This document shows, piece by piece, positions 51,638 to 63,696 of a stretch of 64,000 nt of DNA. Source of the DNA: Clostridia bacterium (GTDB lineage Bacteria; Bacillota; Clostridia; Oscillospirales; Acutalibacteraceae); the NCBI GenBank assembly GCA_017550105.1, contig JAFYLQ010000064.1, forward strand, positions 1 to 64,000. The letters are read 5' to 3'. The position numbers were made by a program, and so were the translations under genes. Positions within the stretch are counted from its first letter, which is position 1. Every line of letters starts with the position of its first letter. Under the pieces are notes generated by a model. The model searched no databases. It was not told where the DNA came from and was given only the letters and a program-made list of their open reading frames with translations.

Positions 51638-52795
51638 TTAGAAGCCGTCGTAAAATACTGTTGTCTTTTTAGGGAATGCTCTTAAGAAATCCTCGCAGTC
51701 ATTTCTGATTTCCACGTTGGAAATATACGAGATTTCATCAAGGGTAAGTCCCTCTCTACCGAGGATAATTCTTGAAGCGCCGAGAATATCCAAGGCTATG
51801 TCAAATTCTGTTGAAGATTCCTTTTGAATTGTGCATTTACCGTCTTCGTAGCTTACGGTAAACACGCCGTTATTTTTATCTATCTGATTATCAGTTATTT
51901 TAACCGAAAAGCAGCCCTTTTCCTTGGGATATTGTGTAGCCTCAAGCACCTTTTCAACGTCAAGAATTCTTGCCGCCCCCTCGTAGGTGTACATACGCTT
52001 CACAAGTCTGTTTTCGTCCTTTATGACCTCCAGAACAGGTGAAGAAACAGGTAATTTGTCAAAATGCACCGTATCGTAATTGCCGTCGTAAATCTTAATG
52101 AAGCCCAAAAGATTAAGCAAGGCGGTTTTGTTGTTGAATAAAAGCTCCGAAACGGTAACCATACGGGTTGCCCTGTTAAGGGTAAAGGTTACGTATCCCC
52201 TTGCATCATCACGATTCACGAAATATGTATATCTACAGCTTTTATAGGGTGTAAAGCAGAAGCTCTCGTAATTATCACGAGCAAATAACATATTCTGTTT
52301 TTGGGCAACCTCAGTATAAATGCTTTTGATAATATCCTTGTGCTCTTCCCTTGCAAGGGTAACCTCGTTAAACCTTTCAACGCCCTCAAAGGTCTTAAAT
52401 GAGCACTCAACGTTAACACATTTTAAAATTGTTTCGTAGCCGAATTTTTTGTAATATTCAATTGAGAACGGATATAAAATACTTACGATTGCACCCTCAT
52501 CAATTGCATATTGAAAAACCGTATTAAAGGTAGCGCGTACCCCACCCATACGACGATACTCGGGCTTGGAGGCTACTCCGCCGATTGCCGCACAACCGAT
52601 TTTTTTGCCACAATAAAAATTATGCTTGAAACCGCATTCTAATTGTGAAATAAGGGTTTTTCCATCATTTATAAAGGCACCGAAATTGTCAACGTCCTCC
52701 ACAAAGGTGGTTTCCTCGGCATTGTAAACGTAAGCACTTGCAGAAACCTCGGAAAACTGTTCAAAATCGTCCTTTGTAAGCTTTCTAATAAGCAT
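51638..52795 (-). CDS. GNAT N-acetyltransferase (Eis-like, with SCP2-type C-terminus)
   Basis: 385 aa from ATG 52795, which has AGAGG 8 to 9 bases upstream; a GTG three codons earlier is close by. Eis-type architecture: N-terminal GNAT with AIGGVASKPEYRRMGG (acetyl-CoA loop), Tyr-rich VSILYPFSIEYYKKFGYE, a second GNAT-like repeat, then a C-terminal sterol-carrier-like domain with GVFTVSYEDGKCTIQK. Such enzymes acetylate amines, including aminoglycosides in mycobacteria, but substrate here is not evident. Last gene of the Na/Pi-transporter operon; the preceding gene ends 16 bp upstream. Confidence 0.85.
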   Translation of the reverse strand: MLIRKLTKDDFEQFSEVSASAYVYNAEETTFVEDVDNFGAFINDGKTLISQLECGFKHNFYCGKKIGCAAIGGVASKPEYRRMGGVRATFNTVFQYAIDEGAIVSILYPFSIEYYKKFGYETILKCVNVECSFKTFEGVERFNEVTLAREEHKDIIKSIYTEVAQKQNMLFARDNYESFCFTPYKSCRYTYFVNRDDARGYVTFTLNRATRMVTVSELLFNNKTALLNLLGFIKIYDGNYDTVHFDKLPVSSPVLEVIKDENRLVKRMYTYEGAARILDVEKVLEATQYPKEKGCFSVKITDNQIDKNNGVFTVSYEDGKCTIQKESSTEFDIALDILGASRIILGREGLTLDEISYISNVEIRNDCEDFLRAFPKKTTVFYDGF

Positions 52796-52811
52796 AAAAC
52801 ACACCTCTTAA

Positions 52812-53549
52812 TCAGGCAATTTTTTCAAATATCATACACACAAACGGAACAAAAACAAGACCGGGAAGAAGGTTTGCAACCTTTATTTTTGTTACCTTAA
52901 GAAGATTAAGACCCAGCGCCACAATCATCACAGAGCCGGCACAAATCAGCTCGTTAACTGCAAAATCACTTAAAAATGAACCTAAAAGCATAGCGAGTGC
53001 CACCAAGGAGCCCTGAAAAACCAACACGAAGCCCGCCGAGAACATAACACCTATTCCCAAAGAAGCCGCAAGCATTGATGCGGAAATCAAATCCATGAGA
53101 GCCTTTGTATAAATGGTCTGATTATCACCCGATATACCTGCACTCATAGAGCCCACAATTGTCATAGCACCCATACAAAACAAGAGACTTGCAGTAACGA
53201 AGCCCTGACTGAAGGTGGATTTTTCACCCTCACTGTTTTGGTTTTTCTTGCCCTTTTTCTGCAAGCTATCCCCAATTTTTGTGATTTTGCCGTCAACATC
53301 AATAAGAGTTCCAATAACAGTACCCAAAACCATCGAAATAACCATAACAAGCTGATTTTCACCCTTTATGATACCGGTTATTCCTATGGCAATGGTACAA
53401 AGTCCGATAGCGTACATAACGGCAGTTGTAAGCTTTTCAGGAAGCTTCTTTTTAAAAAGAAGACCTATACCGCTACCAATTAAAACGGTTATGGTATTTA
53501 CTATTGCACCGCTGAATTTCATTAAAACTTCAGCTAAGTTTTCAGGCAT
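52812..53549 (-). CDS. DUF554 membrane protein
   Basis: 245 aa, six or seven membrane segments. The DUF554 opening, GAIVNTITVLIGSGIGLLF, and the middle LVMVISMVLGTVIGTLIDVDG are clear. Function unknown; members are broadly distributed. ATG at 53549 has GGAG 9 bases upstream and overlaps the pseudouridine synthase stop by 8 bp (ATGCCTGA), indicating coupling. It is followed by the acetyltransferase. Confidence 0.9.
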   Translation of the reverse strand: MPENLAEVLMKFSGAIVNTITVLIGSGIGLLFKKKLPEKLTTAVMYAIGLCTIAIGITGIIKGENQLVMVISMVLGTVIGTLIDVDGKITKIGDSLQKKGKKNQNSEGEKSTFSQGFVTASLLFCMGAMTIVGSMSAGISGDNQTIYTKALMDLISASMLAASLGIGVMFSAGFVLVFQGSLVALAMLLGSFLSDFAVNELICAGSVMIVALGLNLLKVTKIKVANLLPGLVFVPFVCMIFEKIA

Positions 53550-54213
53550 TTAAAACATCTCCAAATAAGCTCCAAGGATATTCGTTTGAGTCGGGAGTTG
53601 ACTCAAAGCTTAATTTTTCTTTAGTAACGGGGTGACAAAAGCTTATGCAACAGGAATGAAGTGCTATATCCCCTGTTGTTCTGTCACGGCTACCGTATTT
53701 TATATCACCCGTCAAGGGCATTTTGCGGGAGGCAAACTGTACCCTTATCTGGTGGGTTCTGCCCGTATGAAGAAGGACCCTCACAAGGGCTTTTTCACCG
53801 TTATTTTTAAGAACCTTATACTCAAGTGAAGCCTCTTTGACCCCCTTGCGAACACGATTCACTACGTAAGAGCGGTTCTTTTTTGAGTCCTTAAACAATA
53901 AGTCCTTGTATACTCCGCTTTCAGCTTCGGGTATACCGTCCGCAACCGCAAGGTATTCTTTAAAAAATCTGCCTTCGGCAATATCCTTTGACAGAATACC
54001 TGCACTTTTTTTATTATTGGCAAATACCATTACGCCGCCAACGTTTCTGTCAAGTCGGTGTAAAAGGTGCAGGGGCTTACCTGCTCTGTCACTCAGAAGC
54101 CCGATAATCCCCTTTTCGCCATTTACTGCATCCTCGCTTAATATCCCGCGGGGCTTAACGCAGACGGTTATATTTTCATCTTCAAAAAGAATATTCAAAT
54201 TATTTTCAAGCAT
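53542..54213 (-). CDS. RluA-family RNA pseudouridine synthase
   Basis: 223 aa from ATG 54213. The catalytic motif LLHRLDRNVGGVMVFA (Asp in HRLDR), VCVKPRGILSED at the start, YLAVADG and VLLHTGRTHQIRVQFA are family markers. No S4 domain is seen, so it is the short class that modifies rRNA or tRNA. The ATG overlaps the transporter stop by 8 bp (ATGCTTGA); the frame upstream of this ATG carries no ribosome site and lies in the transporter gene. Substrate position cannot be deduced. Confidence 0.92.
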   Translation of the reverse strand: MLENNLNILFEDENITVCVKPRGILSEDAVNGEKGIIGLLSDRAGKPLHLLHRLDRNVGGVMVFANNKKSAGILSKDIAEGRFFKEYLAVADGIPEAESGVYKDLLFKDSKKNRSYVVNRVRKGVKEASLEYKVLKNNGEKALVRVLLHTGRTHQIRVQFASRKMPLTGDIKYGSRDRTTGDIALHSCCISFCHPVTKEKLSFESTPDSNEYPWSLFGDVLNA

Positions 54214-55966
54214 GTAAGTCGTACTTTCTCTTATATTCCTCAAAAACATCCTTAAATTCCGCACTGCTGTACTTAACACTGTTAAGATAGTTATGAGCAT
54301 CAAAGGAGTCGTTGTGCGCTTCAATAACCGCAACGGCTATATTTGAGCAATGGTCGGATATTCTCTTGCAGTTGTTAAGAAGGTCGGAAAGCACAAAGCC
54401 AAGCTCAATTGTACAGTCACCACTCTGCAAGCGCATAATATGATGCGCCTTTATTTCAGATGCAATACGGTCAATAACCTGTTCAAGCGGCTCAACCCTT
54501 GTGGCTAATGCATAGTCGTTTTTCTCGTAAACAAGTGTTGTTGTAATAACAATCTCTGTAATAGCATCAAGAAGCACACTTATTTCTCTAACGGCGTTGT
54601 CCGAGAACTTAATATCCTTATCTGCAATTTCCTTTGCAACCTTTTCAAGACCCTTTGCATGGTCACCAAGTCGCTCAAAGTCACCAATTGTGTGAAGCAT
54701 TCTGGCAACAGTTCTCGCATCATTATTGGAAAGGGATTGCTCAGACATTTTAACAAGGTACGTACCCAAATTATCCTCGTATCGGTCAAGTATTTTTTCG
54801 TTATCAAAAACAATCTTTGCAGACGCTTTATCGTATCCCTTAATAATCTTTAAAGACTCAAGCACCGTTTCTTTTGCGAGAAGTGCCATTTTAACCGTAT
54901 AATTGTCACATTCCATAACGGCAATCGAGGGTGAATTAATCCAAAGTCTTTCATCCAGGTACACAACGTTACCCGATGCCTCTGCGCTCTGTTCGCCCTT
55001 CTTTTCACGAATAGCTTTTTCGGAAATCTTAACAATAAGCTTTGTTAAGGGCATAAGCGCAAGTAACACCACGTTATAAGCAGTATGAATAATTGCAATG
55101 CTTACAGGATTAACATCCATTGTTTCTGTGGGAATATCAAATACATTCTTCACAATCAGGTAAATCGGCAAAACAATCAGCATACCCAATACTTTTATAA
55201 AAATCTGAGAAAAGGATACCCTTTTTGCATTGGCACCTGTACCGATGCTTGAAATAAGACCTGTTACACAAGTACCGATATTCTGACCAAGAATAATGGG
55301 TACCGCTACATCAATGGTAATACCACCCGTAAGTGATAAAGCCTGTAAAATACCAACGGATGCAGATGAGGACTGAATAACTGCGGTAACAAGAACACCC
55401 ACAAGCACACCAAGAACAGGGTTACTGAACATTGTAAATAACCCACTGACATCCAAGGAGCTCACCGAATCGGACATAATATCCATACCGTAAATAAGCA
55501 CGGTAAAGCCGATAAAAATAGTACCGAGGGTTTTCTTTTTATCGCTTTTTGCCATCATTGTAAAGGCGGTACCGATAATTGCAAGTAAGGGTGAGAAAAT
55601 CTGAGGCTTGAAAATCTGTAAAACAAACGACGAGGTTTCACCGATGCTTGACAAGGACAAAAGCCACGCAGTAACGGTGGTACCTATATTAGCACCGAAC
55701 AATACCGCGATTGTGCTCTGGAAGCTCATAATACCTGAGTTTACAAGACCCACAAGTATAACGGTAGTAGCCGATGATGACTGTATAATAGCGGTAACAA
55801 TAAGCCCCATTGACAAGCCGAGAATTGGCTTAGAGGTCATTTTCTTTAAAACCACCTCAAGCTTACTGCCTGCTAGTTTTTCAAGACAGGCTGACATCGT
55901 GCTCATACCAAAAAGGAAGAACACAAGACCTGCACAAAGCCCGATTACCATCTTAAACATATCCAT
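54206..55966 (-). CDS. Na+/phosphate cotransporter with PhoU-like tail (NptA type)
   Basis: 586 aa from ATG 55966. Two inverted repeat halves of Na/Pi-II carriers: LKKMTSKPILGLSMGLIVTAIIQSSSATTV and GVLVGVLVTAVIQSSSASVGIL, both with the QSSSA motif; the first repeat is preceded by VFFLFGMSTMSACLEKLAG. Residues about 360-570 form a PhoU-like helical domain (MLHTIGDFERLGDHAKGLEK). It imports phosphate with Na+. GGAG lies 7 bases before this ATG, whereas ATG 55972 is too close. First gene of an operon of four. Confidence 0.93.
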   Translation of the reverse strand: MDMFKMVIGLCAGLVFFLFGMSTMSACLEKLAGSKLEVVLKKMTSKPILGLSMGLIVTAIIQSSSATTVILVGLVNSGIMSFQSTIAVLFGANIGTTVTAWLLSLSSIGETSSFVLQIFKPQIFSPLLAIIGTAFTMMAKSDKKKTLGTIFIGFTVLIYGMDIMSDSVSSLDVSGLFTMFSNPVLGVLVGVLVTAVIQSSSASVGILQALSLTGGITIDVAVPIILGQNIGTCVTGLISSIGTGANAKRVSFSQIFIKVLGMLIVLPIYLIVKNVFDIPTETMDVNPVSIAIIHTAYNVVLLALMPLTKLIVKISEKAIREKKGEQSAEASGNVVYLDERLWINSPSIAVMECDNYTVKMALLAKETVLESLKIIKGYDKASAKIVFDNEKILDRYEDNLGTYLVKMSEQSLSNNDARTVARMLHTIGDFERLGDHAKGLEKVAKEIADKDIKFSDNAVREISVLLDAITEIVITTTLVYEKNDYALATRVEPLEQVIDRIASEIKAHHIMRLQSGDCTIELGFVLSDLLNNCKRISDHCSNIAVAVIEAHNDSFDAHNYLNSVKYSSAEFKDVFEEYKRKYDLHA

Positions 55967-56084
55967 AAACATTCTCCTTTTTTATGACACTTCATCCGTC
56001 ATTTTTTATATTTTTATCCATTCTGTCACAATTACGATGTTATCATAAAAAATTCAATTCATCAATATTATTTTCAAAAAAATT

Positions 56085-56120
56085 ACATAAAAAATCACTG
56101 TACCGAAGCACAGTGATTTT
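56085..56120 (-). terminator. Intrinsic terminator after the PRTase gene
   Basis: AAAATCACTGT/ACAGTGATTTT stem (56091-56101 with 56110-56120) with U-rich minus-strand tail directly after the stop at 56136. Confidence 0.85.
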
Positions 56121-56135
56121 AATGGGATTTTCGTA

Positions 56136-56777
56136 TTAAAGCTTTGAAAAGCCGTGACTGTTAATAAGGGCGTCAAGCTTCTTTTTCTCCTTACAAAGGG
56201 GGCACTCGTGTGAGGGTACGCTGAAGTAACCGTCAAGGTCGTTGGGGTTAAATACAGAATTCACCTCGTGACCTGCACATTCCTTTGCAGTTGCGAAAAT
56301 TGAAGCAATACCTACAACCTCGCCACCGTAATAACGAACGGTATCAACCGCCGCCTGAGCAGTAGCACCCGACGCTACGGAAACTGCAAGAACAAGCACG
56401 TGCTTACCCTTAATCATAGGTGCTATATTGTCCCTGAAAAACATCTGTGTACCGTTGGTTTCGGGGGTTACAACGTAAATTGTCTGGTGAGCGTTAATAT
56501 TTGCAAAGGAGTTTTTAGTAAGCTCCGCCGCAAGACAGGTGCCAACAACCTCCATACCGTCAAGGCAGATAATGGTGTCAACGATTGTGGTGCTATAGTT
56601 ATAAGCAGAAACGAGCTCCTGAGCAACCGCCTTAGCCTCGGAATAACGGGATTTCTGAGCGGCAACGTCTATGTAGTAATTGGAGTGTGTATAGCTTGTT
56701 GCAAAATGACCCTTAGCAACACGAAGATAAAGGTTGTTTCGCTTTGTTTTGATTTTCATAATGTTTGTGGTAGGCAT
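56136..56777 (-). CDS. Phosphoribosyltransferase-family protein
   Basis: 213 aa. Type I PRTase with PRPP loop HVLVLAVSVASGATAQAAVD (residues about 130-150) and an early SRYSEAKAVAQEL helix; VDTIICLDGMEVVG is the beta strand before it. The C-terminus, HECPLCKEKKKLDALINSHG, carries a CxxC motif that may bind zinc. Resembles orotate phosphoribosyltransferase relatives, but the classical OPRT lysine-rich loop is not obvious, so specificity is uncertain. Ribosome site AAAGGGGAG; single gene with a terminator. Confidence 0.85.
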   Translation of the reverse strand: MPTTNIMKIKTKRNNLYLRVAKGHFATSYTHSNYYIDVAAQKSRYSEAKAVAQELVSAYNYSTTIVDTIICLDGMEVVGTCLAAELTKNSFANINAHQTIYVVTPETNGTQMFFRDNIAPMIKGKHVLVLAVSVASGATAQAAVDTVRYYGGEVVGIASIFATAKECAGHEVNSVFNPNDLDGYFSVPSHECPLCKEKKKLDALINSHGFSKL

Positions 56778-56867
56778 ATTAACTCCCCTTTGAACTTTGA
56801 ATATATTTATATTTTATATTAATCCGACGTCAATTTCTATTGGAGTAATGCATAAAATTTTGAACAC

Positions 56868-58868
<2,001 letters not shown>

Positions 58869-58943
58869 TCAAATAACTTGTTTATTATACCATAAGTAAC
58901 AAAAAATGTCGAGAGTTATGCTTGTAATATGCTTTATTGTACA

Positions 58944-58972
58944 TTGACAAAAATTTAATTTATTCTTATAAT
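58944..58972 (+). promoter_or_regulatory. Consensus sigma-A promoter of the chromate-transporter/glnN operon
   Basis: TTGACA (58944-58949), 17-bp spacer, TATAAT (58967-58972): perfect in both hexamers. The predicted start is about 25 nt before the annotated ATG. Confidence 0.85.
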
Positions 58973-59003
58973 TTAGTCGGTAATTTATATTATATACATT
59001 ATT

Positions 59004-59597
59004 ATGTCCGAAAGAAGGATTTTTTTGAAAGAAAAACTTAAAAATGCCTTAATACTGTTTGTGACATTTCTTAAAATCGGTGCATTCACCTTTGGTGGCG
59101 GTTACGCAATGATACCGATTATCGAAAAAGAGATATGCGACAAGCACAAATGGCTTAAGGGTGAGGAAATTCTTGATATTTTTGCTATTGCCGAAAGTAC
59201 ACCCGGTCCCATCGCCATTAACTCCGCAACCTTTGTGGGCTACAAAGTTGCAGGCTTCCTTGGTGCCTTTTGTGCCACATTCGGTGTGGTGCTGCCCTCA
59301 TTTGTTATTATTTCGCTTATATCCCTTGTCCTTAAGGAATTCAGTGAATATAAAGTTGTAAAATATGCCTTTATGGGTATTCGTGCAGGTGTTCTTGCCC
59401 TTGTTATAAAGGCGCTTGTATCAATGTACAAAAAATGTCCCAAGGGCGTTTTCGGTTATATTCTTATGGGCGTGGCTTTTGTAATTTCCGCTTTCACAAA
59501 CGTTAATATCATCTTCGTTATTATCGGTTGCGCCTTGGTAGGACTTATTTACTCCGTAATTATGAGAAAGCGAGGTAAAGAAGTATGCCGGAAATAA
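59004..59597 (+). CDS. Chromate transporter-like protein, N-terminal half
   Basis: 197 aa. The ChrA half-domain motif FTFGGGYAMIPIIEKEIC (about residues 29-46) and ESTPGPIAINSATFVG (about 70-85) identify the chromate transport (CHR) family; five to six membrane helices. The annotated ATG at 59004 has no Shine-Dalgarno, while a TTG at 59025 is preceded by GAAGGA at 5 bases; the true start may be that TTG. Half-size CHR proteins function as a pair with the next gene, which overlaps by 13 bp. Chromate efflux is proven for some members, but the native substrate may be sulfate-like. Confidence 0.88.
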   Translation: MSERRIFLKEKLKNALILFVTFLKIGAFTFGGGYAMIPIIEKEICDKHKWLKGEEILDIFAIAESTPGPIAINSATFVGYKVAGFLGAFCATFGVVLPSFVIISLISLVLKEFSEYKVVKYAFMGIRAGVLALVIKALVSMYKKCPKGVFGYILMGVAFVISAFTNVNIIFVIIGCALVGLIYSVIMRKRGKEVCRK

Positions 59598-60205
59598 TTT
59601 TTGAATTTTTAAAGCTTTTCTTCACCTTCTTCAGAATCGGTCTTTTCACCTTTGGTGGTGGCTACGCAATGCTCCCCCTTATACAGGATGCGGTGCTTGA
59701 ATACGGATGGCTTAGTGAAGAAGCAATAGTAAACTTTATTGCCGTAAGCGAAAGCACCCCCGGACCCTTTGCCATCAATATTGCAACCTACGTGGGTATG
59801 GAGCGTGGCAGAGATTTGCTCAGCCTCCCCGGCGGCTTCTTGGGTGCGGCAGTTGCAACCCTCGGCGTTGTGCTCCCCTCGTTTATTGTTATCCTCATTG
59901 TTGCAAAGGTTTATAAAAAATTTCAGGAAAGCAAAATCGTAATGGGCTGTATGACGGGCTTACGACCCACAGTTATAGGTCTTATTGCCGCCGCAGTTCT
60001 CAACATCGGCTCAACCGTCTTCTTCCCCGAAGGCTTCAGCCTTTCAATTGCAAGCTGGGATTTCTATACTATGGCAGTATCACTCGTTATTGCCGTAATC
60101 GGTTTAATTCTTATTTTCAAGAAAAAAATACACCCTATAATCCTCATAGTTGTTTCCGCTACTCTCGGAATCGGTGCAGGATTCTTAGGCGAATTGATAA
60201 AGTAA
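59585..60205 (+). CDS. Chromate transporter-like protein, C-terminal half
   Basis: 206 aa. Repeats the CHR motif as FTFGGGYAMLPLIQDAVL and ESTPGPFAINIATYVGMERG, with an extra C-terminal helix pair. It overlaps the first half by 13 bp in another frame and has GAGG 9 bases ahead of ATG. It forms the partner of 59004-59597. The gene after it is glnN, 14 bp downstream, so transport and glutamine synthesis appear in one transcript, though a functional link is not obvious. Confidence 0.9.
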   Translation: MPEIIFEFLKLFFTFFRIGLFTFGGGYAMLPLIQDAVLEYGWLSEEAIVNFIAVSESTPGPFAINIATYVGMERGRDLLSLPGGFLGAAVATLGVVLPSFIVILIVAKVYKKFQESKIVMGCMTGLRPTVIGLIAAAVLNIGSTVFFPEGFSLSIASWDFYTMAVSLVIAVIGLILIFKKKIHPIILIVVSATLGIGAGFLGELIK

Positions 60206-60219
60206 AGGGTTGATTTATT

Positions 60220-62307
60220 ATGACTATTACAGATTACTTCGGTTGTGACGTTTTCTCCGAAAAGGTTATGAAGGAACGCCTTCCCGAGGAAGCCTTCAAG
60301 GAGCTTGAGCGCACCCTCGAAACAGGTCACAGACTCAACATCGATGTTGCTAACATTATAGCCAACGCTATGAAGGACTGGGCTATTGAAAAAGGTGCTA
60401 CTCACTACACACATTGGTTCCAACCCCTTACAGGTATCACCGCCGAAAAGCACGACAGCTTTATTACGTCAAAAAAAGACGGCAGAGTAATAATGGAATT
60501 TTCGGGCAAGGAGCTTATTCAGGGCGAGCCCGACGCCTCCTCATTCCCCTCGGGCGGACTCAGAGCAACCTTTGAAGCAAGGGGCTATACCGCTTGGGAC
60601 CCCACCTCATTTGCATTTATAAAGGATGGGGTACTCTGTATTCCCACCGCCTTCTGTTCATACGGCGGCGAGGCTCTTGACAAAAAAACTCCCCTTCTCA
60701 GGTCAATGGAGGCTATTAATAAGCAGACCTTACGTATTCTCAAGCTTTTCGGTCACGACGAGGTTGTTTCCGTAAAAACCACCGTTGGCCCCGAGCAGGA
60801 ATATTTCCTTGTGGACAGCAATGTATTTAATAAGCGAAAAGACCTTGTTTACACAGGCAGAACCCTTTTCGGCGCAATGCCCCCCAAGGGTCAGGAGCTT
60901 GACGACCACTATTTCGGTGCCATCAAGCCCCGTGTACAGGCATTTATGAAGGACCTTGACGAGGAATTGTGGAGACTCGGTGTTCTTGCAAAAACCGAAC
61001 ACAACGAAGCGGCTCCTGCTCAGCACGAATTAGCGCCCATTTTTACCACAACCAATATCGCAACCGACCACAACCAGATTACAATGGAGACTATGCAGAA
61101 ATGTGCTAAGAAGCACGGTATGATATGTCTTCTTCACGAAAAGCCCTTTGCAGGCGTTAACGGTAGCGGTAAGCATAACAACTGGTCAATCTCAACAAAC
61201 ACAAACGTCAACCTTCTTGAGCCCGGTGAAACTCCCGCAGAAAACGCTCAGTTCCTTTTATTCCTTTGTGCGGTTATTAAAGCCGTTGACGATTATCAGG
61301 ATTTATTAAGAATTTCAATTGCATCTGCAGGTAACGACCACCGTCTTGGTGCACAGGAGGCTCCCCCCGCTATTGTTTCTATGTTCTTAGGTGAAGAACT
61401 TACGGAAATCCTCGAATCCATTGAAAAGGATGAGGACTACGACAATAAAGAAAAAGAAGTTCTTAAGGTTGGTGTACACGTTCTTCCTCGTTTCCCCAAG
61501 GATACAACCGACAGAAACAGAACCTCTCCCTTTGCATTCACGGGTAACAAATTTGAATTCCGTATGCTCGGTTCATCCGCTTCGGTTGCAGGACCCAACA
61601 CAACCCTTAACACTGCTGTTGCAGACGTGCTTTCAGATTTTGCGGACGAGCTTGAAAATGCAGAGAATTTTGAAAGTGCTTTACATAAGCTCATCAAGAG
61701 AGTTATCAAAAACCATAAGCGTATAATTTTCAACGGCAACGGTTATGATGATGCCTGGGTTGAGGAAGCTCAAAAACGCGGTCTTCTTAACCTTCGCACA
61801 ACACCCGATTGTCTTCCCTATATGCTTCACGACAAAAACGTTGAGCTTTATAAACGCCACAAGGTTTACAGTGAGGCTGAAATTAAGGCACACTACGAAA
61901 TCAAGAATGAAAAATATTGTAAATATCTCAACATTGAGGTGCTTACAATGATTGAAATGACTAAGAAGGATATTCTTCCCTGTGTCAGCCGTAACATCCA
62001 CGAGCTTGCAGATACACTTATTGCAAAGCGTACAATCGGTGACATTGACACAACCTACGAAGAAAACCTTGTTAAAACCCTTTCGGTGCTTTCCGCTAAA
62101 GCCTTCGACGACGTAACCGCTTTAGGTGAGCTTTCAAAAGAGGTTAAAGCTATTGAGGAAAGTGATGCGGCGGCAATGTTCTATAAAAACCGCATTATAC
62201 CCCTTATGAACACCTTAAGAGAATCCGTTGACACTATGGAAAGCCTTTGCTCATCAGAGCATTGGTGCTACCCATCATACGGTGACTTACTTTTCAGCGT
62301 AAGATAA
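60220..62307 (+). CDS. glnN: Glutamine synthetase type III
   Basis: 695 aa, the large size that marks GSIII. Conserved blocks: [99 protein letters not shown] and [17 protein letters not shown]. It makes glutamine from glutamate, ammonia and ATP. AAAGGG precedes ATG. Third gene in the transcript starting at the consensus promoter at 58944. A terminator follows immediately after the stop. Confidence 0.97.
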   Translation: MTITDYFGCDVFSEKVMKERLPEEAFKELERTLETGHRLNIDVANIIANAMKDWAIEKGATHYTHWFQPLTGITAEKHDSFITSKKDGRVIMEFSGKELIQGEPDASSFPSGGLRATFEARGYTAWDPTSFAFIKDGVLCIPTAFCSYGGEALDKKTPLLRSMEAINKQTLRILKLFGHDEVVSVKTTVGPEQEYFLVDSNVFNKRKDLVYTGRTLFGAMPPKGQELDDHYFGAIKPRVQAFMKDLDEELWRLGVLAKTEHNEAAPAQHELAPIFTTTNIATDHNQITMETMQKCAKKHGMICLLHEKPFAGVNGSGKHNNWSISTNTNVNLLEPGETPAENAQFLLFLCAVIKAVDDYQDLLRISIASAGNDHRLGAQEAPPAIVSMFLGEELTEILESIEKDEDYDNKEKEVLKVGVHVLPRFPKDTTDRNRTSPFAFTGNKFEFRMLGSSASVAGPNTTLNTAVADVLSDFADELENAENFESALHKLIKRVIKNHKRIIFNGNGYDDAWVEEAQKRGLLNLRTTPDCLPYMLHDKNVELYKRHKVYSEAEIKAHYEIKNEKYCKYLNIEVLTMIEMTKKDILPCVSRNIHELADTLIAKRTIGDIDTTYEENLVKTLSVLSAKAFDDVTALGELSKEVKAIEESDAAAMFYKNRIIPLMNTLRESVDTMESLCSSEHWCYPSYGDLLFSVR

Positions 62308-62336
62308 AAAAAGAAGCCGCGAGGCTTCTTTTTTTA
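62307..62336 (+). terminator. Intrinsic terminator of glnN
   Basis: AAGAAGCC/GGCTTCTT around GCGA with a preceding A run and a T7 tail. It overlaps the stop codon. Confidence 0.88.
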
Positions 62337-62441
62337 ATGCGTAATTCATAATGCGTAATGCATAATTAGATGGGCAAAGCCAATTTTATAATGCCGACCG
62401 CAGGTCCCGATAATTACGAATTATGCATTAAGCATTCCGAA
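62337..62441. repeat. Interspersed repeat block between glnN and hflX
   Basis: AATGCGTAATTCATAATGCGTAATGC array, TGGGCAAAGCCAATTTTATA, then TATAATGCCGACCGCAGGTCCC (62387-62408), the exact inverse of 35899-35920, then AATTACGAATTATGCATTAAG. Non-coding. Confidence 0.8.
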
Positions 62442-63686
62442 TTATATAATATATTCTTCATACTTCTCAAGTACAAATATCTCTGCGGTAATGTCCAGTA
62501 AAAGTCCTTCGGCAGTATACTCCTCAAAGTGAACGACGCCTGTTTTACGAAGTTCGGCACCTGCACCGCCCATAGAAAAGGGCAAAAGAATTTTCACACG
62601 CTTCCTTGTAGGGGGAAGTGCTGCGGCAATCTTTTCAAGAAGCTCGGGAAGACCCTCACCTGTTTTTGCAGAAACTCTGACCGTATTACCTACTAACGGA
62701 ATGGAAATATCATTTGCCAAGTCGCATTTATTAAGAACGGTAATTATAGGCTTATCACCGCAACCAAGCTCTTCAAGAAGCTCGTTTGTAACCCTGTAAT
62801 GTTCACTGCATTCCTCACTTGAAGCATCGCATATATTGAGTATTACGTTGGCACTTACGGCTTCATCAAGAGTTGACTTGAAGGCTTCAACAAGCTTATG
62901 AGGAAGCCTTCTGATAAAGCCTACGGTATCTATAAGAAGAACCGAATTACCATCGGGAAGGCTCAAGGCTCTTGCAGTTGGGTCGAGGGTAGCAAAAAGC
63001 TTATTTTCTGCAAGAACACCCGCATCCGTAAGGGTGTTCATAAGCGTTGACTTACCTGCATTTGTGTAGCCCACAAGCGCTACTGTTACCACGCCGTCTT
63101 TTTTACGTCTTTCTCTGTGGCGTGTACGTCTTTCCTCAAGAGCTTTTAAATCCTCTGTCAATGCGGATATTCTTCGTCTTATATGACGACGGTCAGTTTC
63201 AAGCTTTGTTTCACCGGGACCCCTTGTACCGATACCACCACCAAGTCTTGACATTGATGCACCCTTGCCGCCAAGTCGGGGCAAGGCGTACTTTAACTGA
63301 GCAAGTTCAACCTGCAGCTTACCCTCGCCCGAAAGAGCACGCTGAGCAAAAATATCAAGTATTAAAGTGGTTCTGTCAATAACACGTACGTCGGTTACGG
63401 TTTCTATGTTTTTTTGTTGTGCGGGAGAAAGTTCACCGTCTACAATAACAAGGTCGGGCTTTTCGTTTTCACAAAAATCCGAAAGTTCCTCCAATTTACC
63501 CTTACCAAGGTAGGTTCCGGGCTCGGGTGCTTCACGCTTCTGTGTCATTTCGCAGATAACCTCTGCACCTGCAGTTCTTGCAAGTTCCGTAAGTTCGGCT
63601 AACGAGGAATCAACGTCAAATTCACCCGTATCAACAGAAATTAACACGGCACGCTCCGCATCAATTTTATTTTCAAAATATTCCAT
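62442..63686 (-). CDS. hflX: GTPase HflX
   Basis: 414 aa. N-terminal HflX domain with EPGTYLGKGKLEELSDF and VIVDGELSPAQQKN; the middle GGIGTRGPGETKLETDRRHIRRRI; GTPase G1 VALVGYTNAGKSTLMN, G3 LIDTVGFIRRLP and G4 NKCD. It binds ribosomes and rescues or splits stalled particles. AAAGGA precedes ATG. Single gene with a downstream repeat block and upstream a BY-kinase-type gene. Confidence 0.95.
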   Translation of the reverse strand: MEYFENKIDAERAVLISVDTGEFDVDSSLAELTELARTAGAEVICEMTQKREAPEPGTYLGKGKLEELSDFCENEKPDLVIVDGELSPAQQKNIETVTDVRVIDRTTLILDIFAQRALSGEGKLQVELAQLKYALPRLGGKGASMSRLGGGIGTRGPGETKLETDRRHIRRRISALTEDLKALEERRTRHRERRKKDGVVTVALVGYTNAGKSTLMNTLTDAGVLAENKLFATLDPTARALSLPDGNSVLLIDTVGFIRRLPHKLVEAFKSTLDEAVSANVILNICDASSEECSEHYRVTNELLEELGCGDKPIITVLNKCDLANDISIPLVGNTVRVSAKTGEGLPELLEKIAAALPPTRKRVKILLPFSMGGAGAELRKTGVVHFEEYTAEGLLLDITAEIFVLEKYEEYII

Positions 63687-63696
63687 AAAAATCCTT

